From JANOYJ01 sp963792485 (GTDB lineage Bacteria; Pseudomonadota; Alphaproteobacteria; Rhizobiales; Rhizobiaceae), in assembly GCA_963792485.1 (NCBI GenBank), contig CAWBWL010000014.1:124001-188000 (forward strand): DNA of 64,000 nucleotides. The letters are read 5' to 3'. Shown piece after piece: positions 24,309 to 34,033 of this stretch. How positions within the stretch are numbered: the first letter of the stretch is position 1; every line of letters begins with the position of its first letter. Below the pieces are notes generated by a model. The model had not been told where the DNA came from. It did no database searches and saw only the letters and a list, made by a program, of their open reading frames with translations. Made by a program: the position numbers and the translations under genes.

Positions 24309-25612
24309 ATGAAACTTAAATCCGCTATTTTGGGCGCCGCTTCGCTGATCGCCATGGTCAGCTTCGCTCAGGCCGAGACCACGCTTGACGATCGCCACCG
24401 TTAACAACGGTGACATGATCACCATGCAAAAGATGACCGATGACTTTACGTCTGCCAACCCAGACATCAAGTTGAACTGGGTGACGCTGGAAGAAAACGA
24501 CCTTCGCCAGAAGGTGACGACCGACATTTCCACCAAGGGCGGCCAATACGACATTCTCACCATCGGTATGTATGAAGCCCCTATTTGGGGTGCCAAGGAT
24601 TGGCTTGTGCCAGCTTGCAGGCATCGATGATCCGGCAGACATTTTGCCTGCAGTAACCGCTGGCCTCTCGGCAAATGGCAAGCTCTACGCAGCACCATTC
24701 TACGGTGAATCGTCATTCGTCATGTACCGCAAGGACCTGATGGAGAAGGCAGGCCTGACCATGCCGGAAGCCCCGACCTGGGACTTCATCCTTGATGCTG
24801 CCAAGAAGATGACCGACCGCGCCAATGGCGTGAACGGCATCTGCCTGCGCGGCAAGGCCGGCTGGGGCGAAAACATGGCCTTCATCACCGCCATGTCGAA
24901 CTCTTTCGGCGCGCGCTGGTTTGACGAGAACTGGAAGCCCCAGTTTGATTCACCAGAGTGGAAGGACACACTGGGCACCTATCTTTCCATCATGAAAGAC
25001 GCTGGTCCTGAAGGCGCTTCGGGCAATGGCTTCTCGGAAAACCTGGCCCTGTTTCAGTCGGGCAAGTGCGGCATGTGGGCAGACGCAACATCTGCTGGTT
25101 CCCATGTCCTCAACAAGGAAGCCAGCAAGGTCGCTGATCAAACCGGCTTCACTTTGGCGCCTGACAAGGGCTTTGGCAAACGCGCAAACTGGCTGTGGGC
25201 CTGGGCACTCGCCATTCCCGCCGGTTCGCAGAAGGTAGATGCTGCGCAGAAATTTGTTGGTTGGGCAACCTCCAAGCACTACACTGAATTGGTGGCTTCG
25301 AAGTTGGGTTGGGCCAACGTGCCTCCTGGTACACGGACATCGCTCTATGCGAACCCGGAATACCAGAAAGTGCCGTTTGCCGCGATGACACTCGCGTCCA
25401 TGAACGCTGCCGACCCAACCAAGCCTTCTGCGAAGCCGGTTCCTTACACAGGCGTGCAGTTCGTGGCTATTCCTGAGTTTGCAGGCATCGCGACGAAAGT
25501 TGGCGAACTCTTCTCCGCTGCTCTGGCTGGCCAGATGACAGCTGACGAAGCTCTCGCTCAGGCCCAGACCTACACGACCGACGAAATGACCAAGGCTGGT
25601 TACATCAAGTAA
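24309..25612 (+). pseudogene. Polyol ABC transporter binding protein, two frameshifts
   Basis: The intact reading would be about 433 residues. ATG 24309 (GGGAGGAATTCA in front) starts a signal peptide (LKSAILGAASLIAMVSFAQA, then ETTL); after ACGCTT an extra G (about 24385-24388) shifts the frame, which resumes as TIATVNNGDMITMQKMTDDF. A second extra base near 24609-24613 (GTGCCAGCTTGC) shifts it again before LAGIDDPADILPAV; from there it is open to 25612. The pieces join without loss of residues into a family-1 solute-binding protein of the sorbitol/mannitol (SmoE) type. Because the rest of the operon is intact and the breaks are single bases, sequence error is the simpler reading. Confidence 0.88.
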
Positions 25613-25627
25613 TCATGCACCAGACGA

Positions 25628-25653
25628 CCCTCTCCGCGCAAGCGCGGGGAGGG
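25628..25653 (+). other. Intercistronic hairpin after the binding-protein gene
   Basis: CCCTCTCCGCG (25628-25638) pairs with CGCGGGGAGGG (25643-25653) across a 4-nt loop with one mismatch (A-C) in the 11-bp stem. There is no T-run after it. It sits in the 185-bp gap between binding protein and permease, as in the rhamnoside operon. Confidence 0.6.
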
Positions 25654-25797
25654 GCCTCGTCAGCCCTGCAGAAGCGATGACATTCAAGTTCACCGGGGGC
25701 TCCGGCACCGGAACGATGGCTGCCGCCTGTGCAAGACTGACGCCTATTGTAACGCGACATTTCCATCTCATTCCTTCCCGAGAGCAGGACTTCGAAA

Positions 25798-26664
25798 ATG
25801 GCAACGCGGCAAGCACAAAGACTGGCAAGACTGGCACTGGCGCCTTCAATTGGCGCGCTTTCCATTCTCGCATTCGTGCCACTGGCGCTGGTCTTCTATT
25901 TTGCCTTCCTGCGCTACAATCTTCAGGATCCCGAGAACCTGCGCTGGTTCGGCTGGAACAATTTCTATTATTTCCTCAAAGACCCCTACTTCGTGAAAAA
26001 CCTCATCAACACATTGTTGTTGGTGGGCGGCGTCATCGTCACAACAGTCGTTGGCGGTATCGCGCTTGCGATCCTGTTTGACCAGCCCTTCTGGGGCCGC
26101 GGCATTGCCCGCGTCTTGATGATCTCTCCCTTTTTCATTCTGCCCACCGTGTCATCCATGGTGTGGAAAAACCTGATCATGCATCCGCAGTTCGGCCTGT
26201 TTGCCGAGATACAGAGCTGGTTCGGCGTCATTCAGCCCTTCCGATGGTTCGAACAGGCGCCGCTGTTCTCCGTCGGCCTCATTGTGGCCTGGCAATGGCT
26301 GCCCTTCTCCGCCCTCATTTTGCTTACGGCCCTGCAATCCCTCGATTCAGAACAAAGTGATGCAGCCGCGATGGACGGGGCAAAGTCCTGGAACTTCTTC
26401 TGGCATATCATCCTGCCGCATCTGGCGCGCCCGATCACCGTTGTGGTGCTTATCCAGACGATCTTCATCATGAACACTTTTGCGGAAATCAAGGTGACGT
26501 CGGTGGGCGGATTTGCGGGCAATCTGACCTATCTGGTGTTCTCGCGGCTGCAGAATGACAATGACGTCGGAGCTGCCGCCGCGGGCGGTGTGATCGCCGT
26601 CATCCTCGCTAACCTCGTATCGATTTTCCTTGTGCGCCTCATGGGCAAGAACCTGGAGAGCTGA
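25798..26664 (+). CDS. Polyol ABC transporter permease (SmoF type)
   Basis: 288 residues, six membrane helices, EAA loop SDAAAMDGAKSWNFFWHII. It is the MalF-like permease of a CUT1 importer. The first helix starts at about residue 17 (GALSILAFVPLALVFYF). It is followed after 2 bp by the second permease. The polyol label comes from the operon partners (two polyol dehydrogenases). Confidence 0.92.
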   Translation: MATRQAQRLARLALAPSIGALSILAFVPLALVFYFAFLRYNLQDPENLRWFGWNNFYYFLKDPYFVKNLINTLLLVGGVIVTTVVGGIALAILFDQPFWGRGIARVLMISPFFILPTVSSMVWKNLIMHPQFGLFAEIQSWFGVIQPFRWFEQAPLFSVGLIVAWQWLPFSALILLTALQSLDSEQSDAAAMDGAKSWNFFWHIILPHLARPITVVVLIQTIFIMNTFAEIKVTSVGGFAGNLTYLVFSRLQNDNDVGAAAAGGVIAVILANLVSIFLVRLMGKNLES

Positions 26665-26666
26665 CC

Positions 26667-27716
26667 ATGGCAAAGAAAATCTCCCGCCGCCGCACCATCG
26701 TCCTTGGCACGCTTGCCTGGGTTGTCGGGCTTTTGATGTTCTTCCCCATCCTGTGGACGGCGCTTGCATCGTTCAAGGCCGAAGCCGACGCCTATGCCAT
26801 GCCGAAAACACTGTTCGTCTCTGATTGGACAACTGAAAACTTCGCCGAGGTTCAGCGCCGTTCGGACTATGTCAGATATCTGAGCAACACACTCATCATC
26901 TCGGTCTGCTCGACGCTGCTGGGCCTCTTCTTTGCCGTGCCAGCTGCCTGGTCCATGGCCTTCGCGCCCAAAGGCGAGGCCTCCGGCAAACTTAATGGCA
27001 TCACTTGGCTCGGCATAATATTCGGCTCCATGGCGCTCTGTTTTGCCATCCTGTATGCCAATGGCTGGGTGGTCACCAATCCGGTTATGGGCCTCGCCAT
27101 GCTGCTCATGGTCGTCATCCCAGCGACGGCCTGGGTCTGGACCCGCAACACAAAAGATTCACTGCTCTGGATTCTCTCGGTCAAGATGATGCCGCCGGCA
27201 GGCGCGCTCATCCCGATCTTCCTGATTTTCGGCCGCAGCGGCATTGTCTTCGACAATTGGGGCGAAGGCTGGGATTGGCGTGACTACAATATATTCGACA
27301 GCTTCTGGGGCATGATTCCGCTGATGATGCTGATCAACCTGCCCATCATGATCTGGATGCTTTACACTTATTTCAAGGAAATTCCGGGCGAGATACTGGA
27401 GGCGGCGCGCATGGACGGCGCGGGCCTTTGGGACGAGCTTGTGCGGGTGCTGACACCCATGGCGGTGCCCGGCATTGCCTCCACCTGCCTTCTCAGCCTC
27501 ATTCTGGCATGGAACGAAACCTTCTGGACGCTCAATTTGACCACCAAATACGCGGCGTCCCTTGGCTTCCTGATTTCTGAGTATTCCAACCCGCAGGGTC
27601 AGTTCTGGGCAAAGCTCTCTGCGGCATCCATCATGGCGATCACGCCCATTCTGATCATCGGCTGGTTCTCGCAGCGGCAGCTTGTGCGCGGCCTCACATT
27701 CGGAGCGGTGAAATAA
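26667..27716 (+). CDS. Polyol ABC transporter permease (SmoG type)
   Basis: 349 residues, longer than a typical MalG (about 280). The extra length is an insertion after the second helix (about residues 95-170), with two added hydrophobic segments (NGITWLGIIFGSMALCFAIL and VMGLAMLLMVVIPATAWVW). The C-terminal EAA loop EILEAARMDGAGLWDELVRV is intact. The last base of its stop is the first base of the ATPase start. The insertion seems to be a property of this polyol subfamily and not damage. Confidence 0.9.
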   Translation: MAKKISRRRTIVLGTLAWVVGLLMFFPILWTALASFKAEADAYAMPKTLFVSDWTTENFAEVQRRSDYVRYLSNTLIISVCSTLLGLFFAVPAAWSMAFAPKGEASGKLNGITWLGIIFGSMALCFAILYANGWVVTNPVMGLAMLLMVVIPATAWVWTRNTKDSLLWILSVKMMPPAGALIPIFLIFGRSGIVFDNWGEGWDWRDYNIFDSFWGMIPLMMLINLPIMIWMLYTYFKEIPGEILEAARMDGAGLWDELVRVLTPMAVPGIASTCLLSLILAWNETFWTLNLTTKYAASLGFLISEYSNPQGQFWAKLSAASIMAITPILIIGWFSQRQLVRGLTFGAVK

Positions 27717-28717
27717 TGGGCACGATCTCACTCAAGAAAGTTCGCAAGGCGTTTGGCGACACCGTCATTATTCCGGGCGCGGACCTCGATATCCAGAAAG
27801 GCGAGTTCATCGTCTTTGTCGGCCCGTCCGGCTGCGGCAAGTCCACGCTCTTGCGCATGATCGCGGGCCTTGAAGACCTGACATCCGGCGCGATTGAAAT
27901 CGAAGGCAAGGACGTTTCTGAGGTCGGGCCGTCTGAGCGCGGCCTGTCGATGGTGTTCCAGTCCTATGCGCTTTATCCGCATATGAGCGTGCGCAACAAC
28001 ATCGCCTTCCCGCTGAAGATGGCGAAACTGCCTCCGGATGAGATTGCAGCGAAGGTCAGCAAGGCCGCCGCGACGCTGAACCTGACGGAATATCTCGACC
28101 GCAAGCCCGGCCAGCTCTCCGGCGGGCAGCGCCAGCGCGTCGCCATCGGCCGCGCCATTGTGCGCCAGCCGAAAGCCTTCCTGTTCGACGAGCCCCTGTC
28201 CAACCTCGATGCGGCGTTGCGCGTCAACATGCGGCTTGAGATCATGCAGATGCACCAGGATTTCGGCGCGACGATGATTTACGTGACGCATGACCAGGTC
28301 GAGGCCATGACCATGGCTGACCGCATCGTCGTGCTCAACCGCGGGCATATTGAACAGGTCGGTTCGCCGCTTGAGCTCTACAACAAACCGGATTCGCTTT
28401 TCGTTGCAGGCTTCATCGGCTCGCCCAAGATGAACCTGTTTTCAGGTCCTGCCGCAGCGCAGCACAAGTGCGAGACCCTCGGCATCAGGCCGGAACACAT
28501 GTCGATTTCAAAAAAGTCCGGAACATGGCCGGCGAAAATCAAACTGGCGGAGCACCTCGGCGTTGACACATTTCTCCACGTCGATGCTGGACCGAACGGC
28601 ATGATGACCGTGCGGGCGGAAGGCGAATATGACGGCCAGCCGGGCGCCGATATTTTCCTCACTCCCGACCCGAAGCGCATTCACCGGTTCGACAAAGACG
28701 GAAAGGCGATAAGTTGA
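27716..28717 (+). CDS. ABC transporter ATP-binding protein (UgpC/SmoK type)
   Basis: 333 residues. Walker A GPSGCGKST, Q-loop FQSYALYPHM, signature LSGGQRQRVAIGRA, Walker B FLFDEPLSNLD and the switch His in VTHDQVEAMTMAD are all present. The C-terminal OB-type regulatory domain (about 235-333) is of the MalK/UgpC kind. It energises the polyol importer and might also serve the rhamnoside importer, which lacks an ATPase. It overlaps both neighbours by 1-4 bp. Confidence 0.95.
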   Translation: MGTISLKKVRKAFGDTVIIPGADLDIQKGEFIVFVGPSGCGKSTLLRMIAGLEDLTSGAIEIEGKDVSEVGPSERGLSMVFQSYALYPHMSVRNNIAFPLKMAKLPPDEIAAKVSKAAATLNLTEYLDRKPGQLSGGQRQRVAIGRAIVRQPKAFLFDEPLSNLDAALRVNMRLEIMQMHQDFGATMIYVTHDQVEAMTMADRIVVLNRGHIEQVGSPLELYNKPDSLFVAGFIGSPKMNLFSGPAAAQHKCETLGIRPEHMSISKKSGTWPAKIKLAEHLGVDTFLHVDAGPNGMMTVRAEGEYDGQPGADIFLTPDPKRIHRFDKDGKAIS

Positions 28718-29487
28718 TGCGCCTCAAGGGAAAGGTAGCGCTTGTCACAGGCGGCGCGCGCGGCATCGGCCGGGCAATTTGCGAAGCATATCTACGCGAG
28801 GGCGCGCGCGTTGCAATCGCCGACCGTCTGGCAAGCGAAGCTTCGGAAACCGCAGCGGCTCTTGGCCCGGATACGATGGCCGTGACCATGGATGTCTGCG
28901 ACCTCTCGCAAATCGCATCAGGCGTTGCCGCAGTTGAAGCCAAATGGGGCGGCATCGACATTCTCGTCAACAATGCCGGCATATTCAACATGGCGCCGCT
29001 CGAGGAGATCACGCTCGAAGACTACCGCCGCCAATATGACGTCAATGTCGGAGGCACAATTTTCACCGTGCAGGCCGTCATCAGAGGCATGAAGGCGCGC
29101 GGCAATGGTGGCGTCATCGTCAACTTCGCCTCGCAGGCCGGGCGCCGCGGCGAAGCGAATGTGACGATCTATTGTTCGACCAAGGCGGCGGTAATTTCGA
29201 TCACGCAGTCCATGGCGCTGGAACTTGCCAAGGACCAGATACGCGTCAACGCCATCGCGCCGGGCGTTATCGACACGCCGATGTGGGACGTGGTCGACGC
29301 GAAGTTTGCCAAATACGAGAACCTGCCCCTCGGCGAGAAGAAGCGCCTGGTCGGGCTGGCAGTCCCGCTTGGCCGCATGGGCGTGCCGCAGGACATTGCC
29401 GGCCCTGGCGTTTTCCTCGCCTCCGAAGAAGCGCGATACATTACGGCGCAGACCTACAATGTCGATGGCGGCAATTGGATGAGCTGA
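28714..29487 (+). CDS. SDR polyol dehydrogenase (sorbitol dehydrogenase SmoS type)
   Basis: 257 residues, classical short-chain dehydrogenase: cofactor loop TGGARGIGRAI, NNAG motif, catalytic Ser in NFASQAGRRG and YCSTK for Tyr/Lys. C-terminal PLGRMGVPQDIAGPGVFLAS is typical. By family and operon position it oxidises a polyol such as sorbitol, ribitol or galactitol to the 2-ketose with NAD. It overlaps the ATPase gene by 4 bp. The exact polyol is not readable. Confidence 0.9.
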   Translation: MMRLKGKVALVTGGARGIGRAICEAYLREGARVAIADRLASEASETAAALGPDTMAVTMDVCDLSQIASGVAAVEAKWGGIDILVNNAGIFNMAPLEEITLEDYRRQYDVNVGGTIFTVQAVIRGMKARGNGGVIVNFASQAGRRGEANVTIYCSTKAAVISITQSMALELAKDQIRVNAIAPGVIDTPMWDVVDAKFAKYENLPLGEKKRLVGLAVPLGRMGVPQDIAGPGVFLASEEARYITAQTYNVDGGNWMS

Positions 29488-29526
29488 TCCGCAAGCCGGG
29501 TCCGCACGTGTTCGAGAGGTTTTAAC

Positions 29527-31014
29527 ATGGCAGCACGTGTATCGGCGGCTACCCTTCATGACATTGCGAAAACCGCTGTGGTTCCCGCCTATGACCGGTC
29601 CGGGCTCAAGGCGGGCATCATCCATTTCGGTGTCGGCAATTTTCACCGCGCCCATCAGGCCGTCTATCTCGACGATTTGTTCAATCTCGGCGAGGGCCAG
29701 GATTTCGCGCTGGTCGGCGCGGGCGTGCGCGCGGCTGACGAAGACATGCGCCAGAAACTTCTCGCACAGGATTTGCTGACCACTGTCGTGGAGCAGGAGG
29801 CGGACCACAGCTCCGCGCGCGTCACCGGTTCGATGATCGGTTACATCAAACCGGGCGAGACGGAAGAGATCATATCGGCGCTTGCGGATCCCGCCATCAG
29901 GATCGCGTCGCTGACGATCACGGAAGGCGGCTACTTCATCAATTCGGCGACCGGAAAGTTTGATCCCCAGCACCCCGACATTGTGGCGGATGCGGCAAGT
30001 CCAGCGTCTCCCAAAACGGTGTTTGGTCTCCTGCTCGCAGGCCTCGCCCGCCGCCGCAAAACTGGCATCGTCCCCTTTACCGTCATGTCATGCGACAACA
30101 TTCCGCATAATGGCGTTGTGACGAAGAACTCGCTGGTGGGGCTGGCTGAGCTGTTCGACGGTGAACTTGCCGAATGGGTGAGGTCAAAAGTCGCTTTTCC
30201 AAACGGCATGGTCGACCGCATCACTCCTGCCACCAGCGACCGCGAGCGCGCCATGCTGGAGAAGGATTTCGGTCTCCAGGATTCATGGCCGGTCTTTTGT
30301 GAAGGTTTCAAGCAATGGGTGCTGGAAGATAATTTTCCGGCAGGCAGGCCGGCCCTTGAAAAAGTCGGCGTGCAATTCGTCAAGGATGTCTCGCCTTTCG
30401 AACTGATGAAAATTCGCATCTTGAATGGCGGACACGCGGTCATCGCCTATCCGGCGGCGCTGATGGATATTCATTTCGTTCACGAGGCGATGGAGAATCC
30501 GCTGGTCTCCGGCTTCCTCGCCAAGATCGAGCAGAATGAAATCATTCCCACTGTGCCACCCGTGCCGGACACGGATATTCAGGACTATTTCAAGCTGATC
30601 GTGCGCCGTTTCTCCAATCCCAAGATTGGCGACACAATCCCGCGCCTGTGTCTTGATGGCTCGAACCGTCAGCCCAAATTCATCATTCCCACGATTGCCG
30701 ACAGGCTGAGAGCAGGCAGATCCGTAGCGGGTCTTGCGCTCGAATCGGCCCTCTGGTGCCGCTACTGTTACGGTGAGACGGACAGCGGCAAGCGCATTGC
30801 GCCAAACGATCCGTCTGCCTGGGATCGTCTGCAGGAGACTTCAAAGCGCGCGAAATCGGATGCGTCCGCATGGCTCGCAATGCATGACATTTATGGTGAT
30901 ACGGCAATGTCCGCGGAATTTCAGTCCGCTTTTGCGGGCGCGCTCGGCGCGCTTTGGAAGAATGGAACCCGCGAAACGTTAACGCGCTATGTTGCCGGTA
31001 AAAGCCTGCAATAA
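29527..31014 (+). CDS. Mannitol/arabinitol 2-dehydrogenase (MtlK type)
   Basis: 495 residues, the normal size of long-chain polyol dehydrogenases. N-terminal HFGVGNFHRAHQAVYLDDL is the nucleotide-binding signature; the catalytic Lys region is FELMKIRILNGGHAVIAYPA. It converts D-mannitol to fructose or D-arabinitol to D-xylulose. GAGAGGTTTTAAC lies before the ATG. It is the second polyol dehydrogenase of the operon, so the operon probably takes several related polyols. Confidence 0.94.
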   Translation: MAARVSAATLHDIAKTAVVPAYDRSGLKAGIIHFGVGNFHRAHQAVYLDDLFNLGEGQDFALVGAGVRAADEDMRQKLLAQDLLTTVVEQEADHSSARVTGSMIGYIKPGETEEIISALADPAIRIASLTITEGGYFINSATGKFDPQHPDIVADAASPASPKTVFGLLLAGLARRRKTGIVPFTVMSCDNIPHNGVVTKNSLVGLAELFDGELAEWVRSKVAFPNGMVDRITPATSDRERAMLEKDFGLQDSWPVFCEGFKQWVLEDNFPAGRPALEKVGVQFVKDVSPFELMKIRILNGGHAVIAYPAALMDIHFVHEAMENPLVSGFLAKIEQNEIIPTVPPVPDTDIQDYFKLIVRRFSNPKIGDTIPRLCLDGSNRQPKFIIPTIADRLRAGRSVAGLALESALWCRYCYGETDSGKRIAPNDPSAWDRLQETSKRAKSDASAWLAMHDIYGDTAMSAEFQSAFAGALGALWKNGTRETLTRYVAGKSLQ

Positions 31015-31067
31015 GGCCGGGCTTTTCAACCGGACGAAAATCAGATCATCATACTGCTGATGGGGCA

Positions 31068-33371
31068 ATGCGAAGGTCTGTCGTGAGCGTAAATTCTGAC
31101 AATTTTGATCTTGTGATCTTCGACTGCGATGGCGTGCTCGTCGACAGCGAGATGATCGCCATCAACGCGCTGATCGACATGTTGTCGGCAGCCGGATTGC
31201 ATCTCGAATTTAAAGATGCCTGCCGCCGCTTCCTCGGGCGCTCGCTTGCCTCAATACTCGATGCGGTGGAAAGTGAATTCGGCTTGTCACTCGGTCCTGA
31301 TGCGCTGGAAACCATGCGCGGGCGGCTCTATGCCGCGTTCAAGGATGAGCTTCTGCCCATTGCGGGCATCGCCAAGACGCTTGAGACATTGGACGCGCCG
31401 TTCTGCGTTGCCTCATCCAGCCAGCCGGAACGGATACGCTTGTCGCTGGATGTGACGGGTCTGTTGCCCGCCTTTGAAGGCAGCATCTTTTCCGCCACCA
31501 TGGCCGCTCAGGGCAAACCCGCTCCGGATCTGTTTCTCCTTGCCGCAAGGGCGATGGGATCAAGACCTGAACGATGCCTTGTCATCGAAGACAGCCCCGC
31601 CGGCATTCATGCCGCCAAACGCGCGGGCATGACTGTATTCGGCTTTACTGGCGGCGGCCACGCGCAGGAAGCATCGCACAAGGCCGCAATTGCGGCTGCC
31701 TCGCCGGCGTTGATTTTCTCGGATATGTCGAAACTTCCAGAGTTGATCGGCGCCTATGCCAGGCCGCCGGAAGCGCAAGGCAAACGCTATGTCGTGGCCG
31801 TTGACGTGGGGACCGGAAGCGCCCGGGCCGGCGTCATTGACGAATTCGGCCGGTTCGCCGCCCGCGCCGAACATCCGATCCAGATGAAGCGGCACGGTGC
31901 GGACCACGCCGAGCATAATTCAGAAGATATCTGGCAGGCCGTCTGCAAAGCCGTGCGCGGCGCTCTCTCAAAATCAGCAATTGACCCGCAATCAGTCCGA
32001 GGCATCAGCTTTGATGCGACCTGTTCGCTGGTCGTGCGTGGCACACAAGGCGAGCAGGTGTCTGTTTCGCTGAGCGGTGACGACAAGTGGGACACGATTG
32101 TATGGCTCGACCACCGCGCGCTGGCCGAAGCGGATGAGTGCACGGCGACGGGCCATGAAGTTCTGTCTTATCTGGGAGGCGTCATGTCTCCCGAGATGGA
32201 GACGCCGAAGCTGATGTGGCTGAAACGCCATCTGCCAAAATCCTGGGCACGCATTGGGAATGTATTTGACCTCGCTGATTTCCTCACCTGGCGCGCGTCC
32301 GGGTCCAACACGCGCTCGCAGTGCACGCTGACTTGCAAATGGACCTATTTGGCCCACGAATCGCCGCCATGGCGGCAGGACTATTTTGAACAGATCGGGC
32401 TCCCCGACCTTCTGGACAATTCTCTGACTCATCTTCATGTCGCCGAAGTTGGCCATCCCGTTGGCGGATTGACTGCGTCTGCGGCATCGGAGTTGGGGCT
32501 GACCGTCTCGTGCCAGGTCGGCATCGGTCTCATTGACGCCTATGGAGGCGCGCTTGGCGTAATCGGCGGCTATGGCACCGGGAAAGGCGGCATTGACCGT
32601 CACCTCGCCCTGATCGCGGGGACCTCAAGCTGCATCATGGCGCTCTCCAGGGAAGCGCGTCCCGCGCGCGGCATTTGGGGACCCTATCTCGGGGCGGCGC
32701 TCAATGAGTATTGGCTCAATGAAGGCGGCCAGTCAGCCACGGGAGCTTTGCTGGACCATGTCATTCGCCTACACGGCGCTGGCGGTGAACCGGACGCCGC
32801 CATGCATCAAAAGATAACGGCGCGCATCATGGAACTGCGCGAAGAAGAGGGGCTCGATCTTGCCGGACGAATGCACGTCCTGCCTGACTTTCACGGAAAC
32901 CGCTCGCCTTTCGGAGACCCGCATGCGCTTGGGGTCATCAGCGGGCTGTCGATTGATTCAGGCTTTGACTCGCTCTGCCATCTCTATTGGCGAACGGCGG
33001 TCAGCATTGCGCTCGGCGTGCGCCACATTCTCGATGCCCTGAACGAAAACGGATATGGCATCGACACGCTTCACATCACCGGCGGCCATACCAAAAATCC
33101 GATCCTGATGGAGCTTTACGCTGACGCTACCGGCTGCACCGTCGTCGAGCCGCTGACTGAGGACGCCACTCTGCTGGGCACCGGCATGGTCGCCGCCTAT
33201 GCCGCCGGGTTTTATCCAAGCCTTGCTATGGCATGCGCCTCCATGCACCAGGGCGGCGCGCGGCGCGAACCGGATCCTGCGGCCCGCAGGCGCTTTGACA
33301 AGGACTACCAGATTTTCCTCGAAATGCACCGTCAGCGGCAGAGCATCGATCAGATGCTGGCTGGAATCTAA
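31068..33371 (+). CDS. HAD phosphatase-FGGY kinase fusion (D-ribulokinase-like)
   Basis: A 767-residue fusion in one uninterrupted frame. Residues ~10-225 are a HAD-IA hydrolase of the beta-phosphoglucomutase/sugar phosphatase type: FDCDGVLVDSE, SSSQPERIRLSLD, KPAPDLFLLAA and VIEDSPAGIHAAKRAG, so all four catalytic motifs are present. Residues ~241-765 are a full FGGY kinase: AVDVGTGSARAGVIDE, an ATP site with GGHTKNPI and the C-terminal PLTEDATLLGTGMVAAYA. The FDATCSLVV stretch (about residue 315) is the TCSLV motif of the YDR109C/FGGY D-ribulokinase group. In relatives of this operon the two proteins are usually separate genes. It would phosphorylate the ketose made by the dehydrogenases. 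GTG 31083 is an alternative start. Confidence 0.9.
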   Translation: MRRSVVSVNSDNFDLVIFDCDGVLVDSEMIAINALIDMLSAAGLHLEFKDACRRFLGRSLASILDAVESEFGLSLGPDALETMRGRLYAAFKDELLPIAGIAKTLETLDAPFCVASSSQPERIRLSLDVTGLLPAFEGSIFSATMAAQGKPAPDLFLLAARAMGSRPERCLVIEDSPAGIHAAKRAGMTVFGFTGGGHAQEASHKAAIAAASPALIFSDMSKLPELIGAYARPPEAQGKRYVVAVDVGTGSARAGVIDEFGRFAARAEHPIQMKRHGADHAEHNSEDIWQAVCKAVRGALSKSAIDPQSVRGISFDATCSLVVRGTQGEQVSVSLSGDDKWDTIVWLDHRALAEADECTATGHEVLSYLGGVMSPEMETPKLMWLKRHLPKSWARIGNVFDLADFLTWRASGSNTRSQCTLTCKWTYLAHESPPWRQDYFEQIGLPDLLDNSLTHLHVAEVGHPVGGLTASAASELGLTVSCQVGIGLIDAYGGALGVIGGYGTGKGGIDRHLALIAGTSSCIMALSREARPARGIWGPYLGAALNEYWLNEGGQSATGALLDHVIRLHGAGGEPDAAMHQKITARIMELREEEGLDLAGRMHVLPDFHGNRSPFGDPHALGVISGLSIDSGFDSLCHLYWRTAVSIALGVRHILDALNENGYGIDTLHITGGHTKNPILMELYADATGCTVVEPLTEDATLLGTGMVAAYAAGFYPSLAMACASMHQGGARREPDPAARRRFDKDYQIFLEMHRQRQSIDQMLAGI

Positions 33372-33513
33372 GAGCCCGTCTCGAAACTCTTCCTGCCGGT
33401 CTGCAAATGGCGCTTTTCTGCGCTTCGGTGCTCACCTACTAAAAGTAGGCTCCGCTCCGATGCTCGAAAATCACCATTTTCGAGTCGGCATGCCGAGTTT
33501 CGAAACGGACTCT
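33371..33513. repeat. 143-bp palindromic repeat, copy 1
   Basis: The element begins AGAGCCCGTCTCGAAACT and ends AGTTTCGAAACGGACTCT, 18-bp terminal inverted repeats with 2 mismatches. The interior has the sequence CTTTTCTGCGCTTCGGTGCT and a smaller palindrome around CCTACTAAAAGTAGG, then CTCGAAAATCACCATTTTCGAG. It starts at the last base of the kinase-fusion stop codon. It matches copy 2 closely through the whole length and copy 3 at the ends and in parts. Confidence 0.9.
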
Positions 33514-33606
33514 AATATCTGCACGAAAGGCGCAATTCCGATCCTTTCGCTTTTCGCGATTCAGAATTAGATGCATTGGCTTGGAAATTCTAACTTCGGT
33601 CCGGAC

Positions 33607-34032
33607 ATGACAGAATTCACTCCTTACGCCTCCTTGCTTGGCGGCGCGCTTATTGGCGCTTCAGCCGTGCTTCTCATGCTGTTTCACGGGCGCATTGCCG
33701 GAATGACCGGCATTTTGAGCGGCGCCATTCCGCCCATCGCCCGCGATTGGCAATGGCGTGCCGCATTTCTGAGCGGTGCGGCGCTTGCGCCGCTCTTCTA
33801 CGTCTTCGGCTATGGCGGTCAGGTTGAGTTCGCCGTGCCGGTTTCAACATTGGCCCTGATTGGCGGCGGGTTCCTCGTCGGCATTGGCGTGACATTCGGC
33901 AATGGTTGCCCGAGCGGCCATGGCGTGTGCGGCATGGCCCGTTTCTCCAAGCGCTCGTTGATCGCCACCGCGACCTTTATGGCGGCTGCATTGGTCACAG
34001 TCTTTCTTTTGCGCCATGTGATCGGAGGTTGA
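33607..34032 (+). CDS. YeeE/YedE family sulfur transporter subunit 1
   Basis: About 141 residues from ATG 33607 (MTEFTPYASLLGG; the frame opens at 33571). Four hydrophobic helices and the conserved FGNGCPSGHGVCGMARF, with the Cys-containing motif typical of YeeE/YedE (sulfur transport) proteins. Members move thiosulfate or related sulfur species; the bipartite form here corresponds to PmpA/PmpB-like pairs. It is followed after 1 bp by the second half. Confidence 0.88.
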   Translation: MTEFTPYASLLGGALIGASAVLLMLFHGRIAGMTGILSGAIPPIARDWQWRAAFLSGAALAPLFYVFGYGGQVEFAVPVSTLALIGGGFLVGIGVTFGNGCPSGHGVCGMARFSKRSLIATATFMAAALVTVFLLRHVIGG

Positions 34033-34033
34033 C

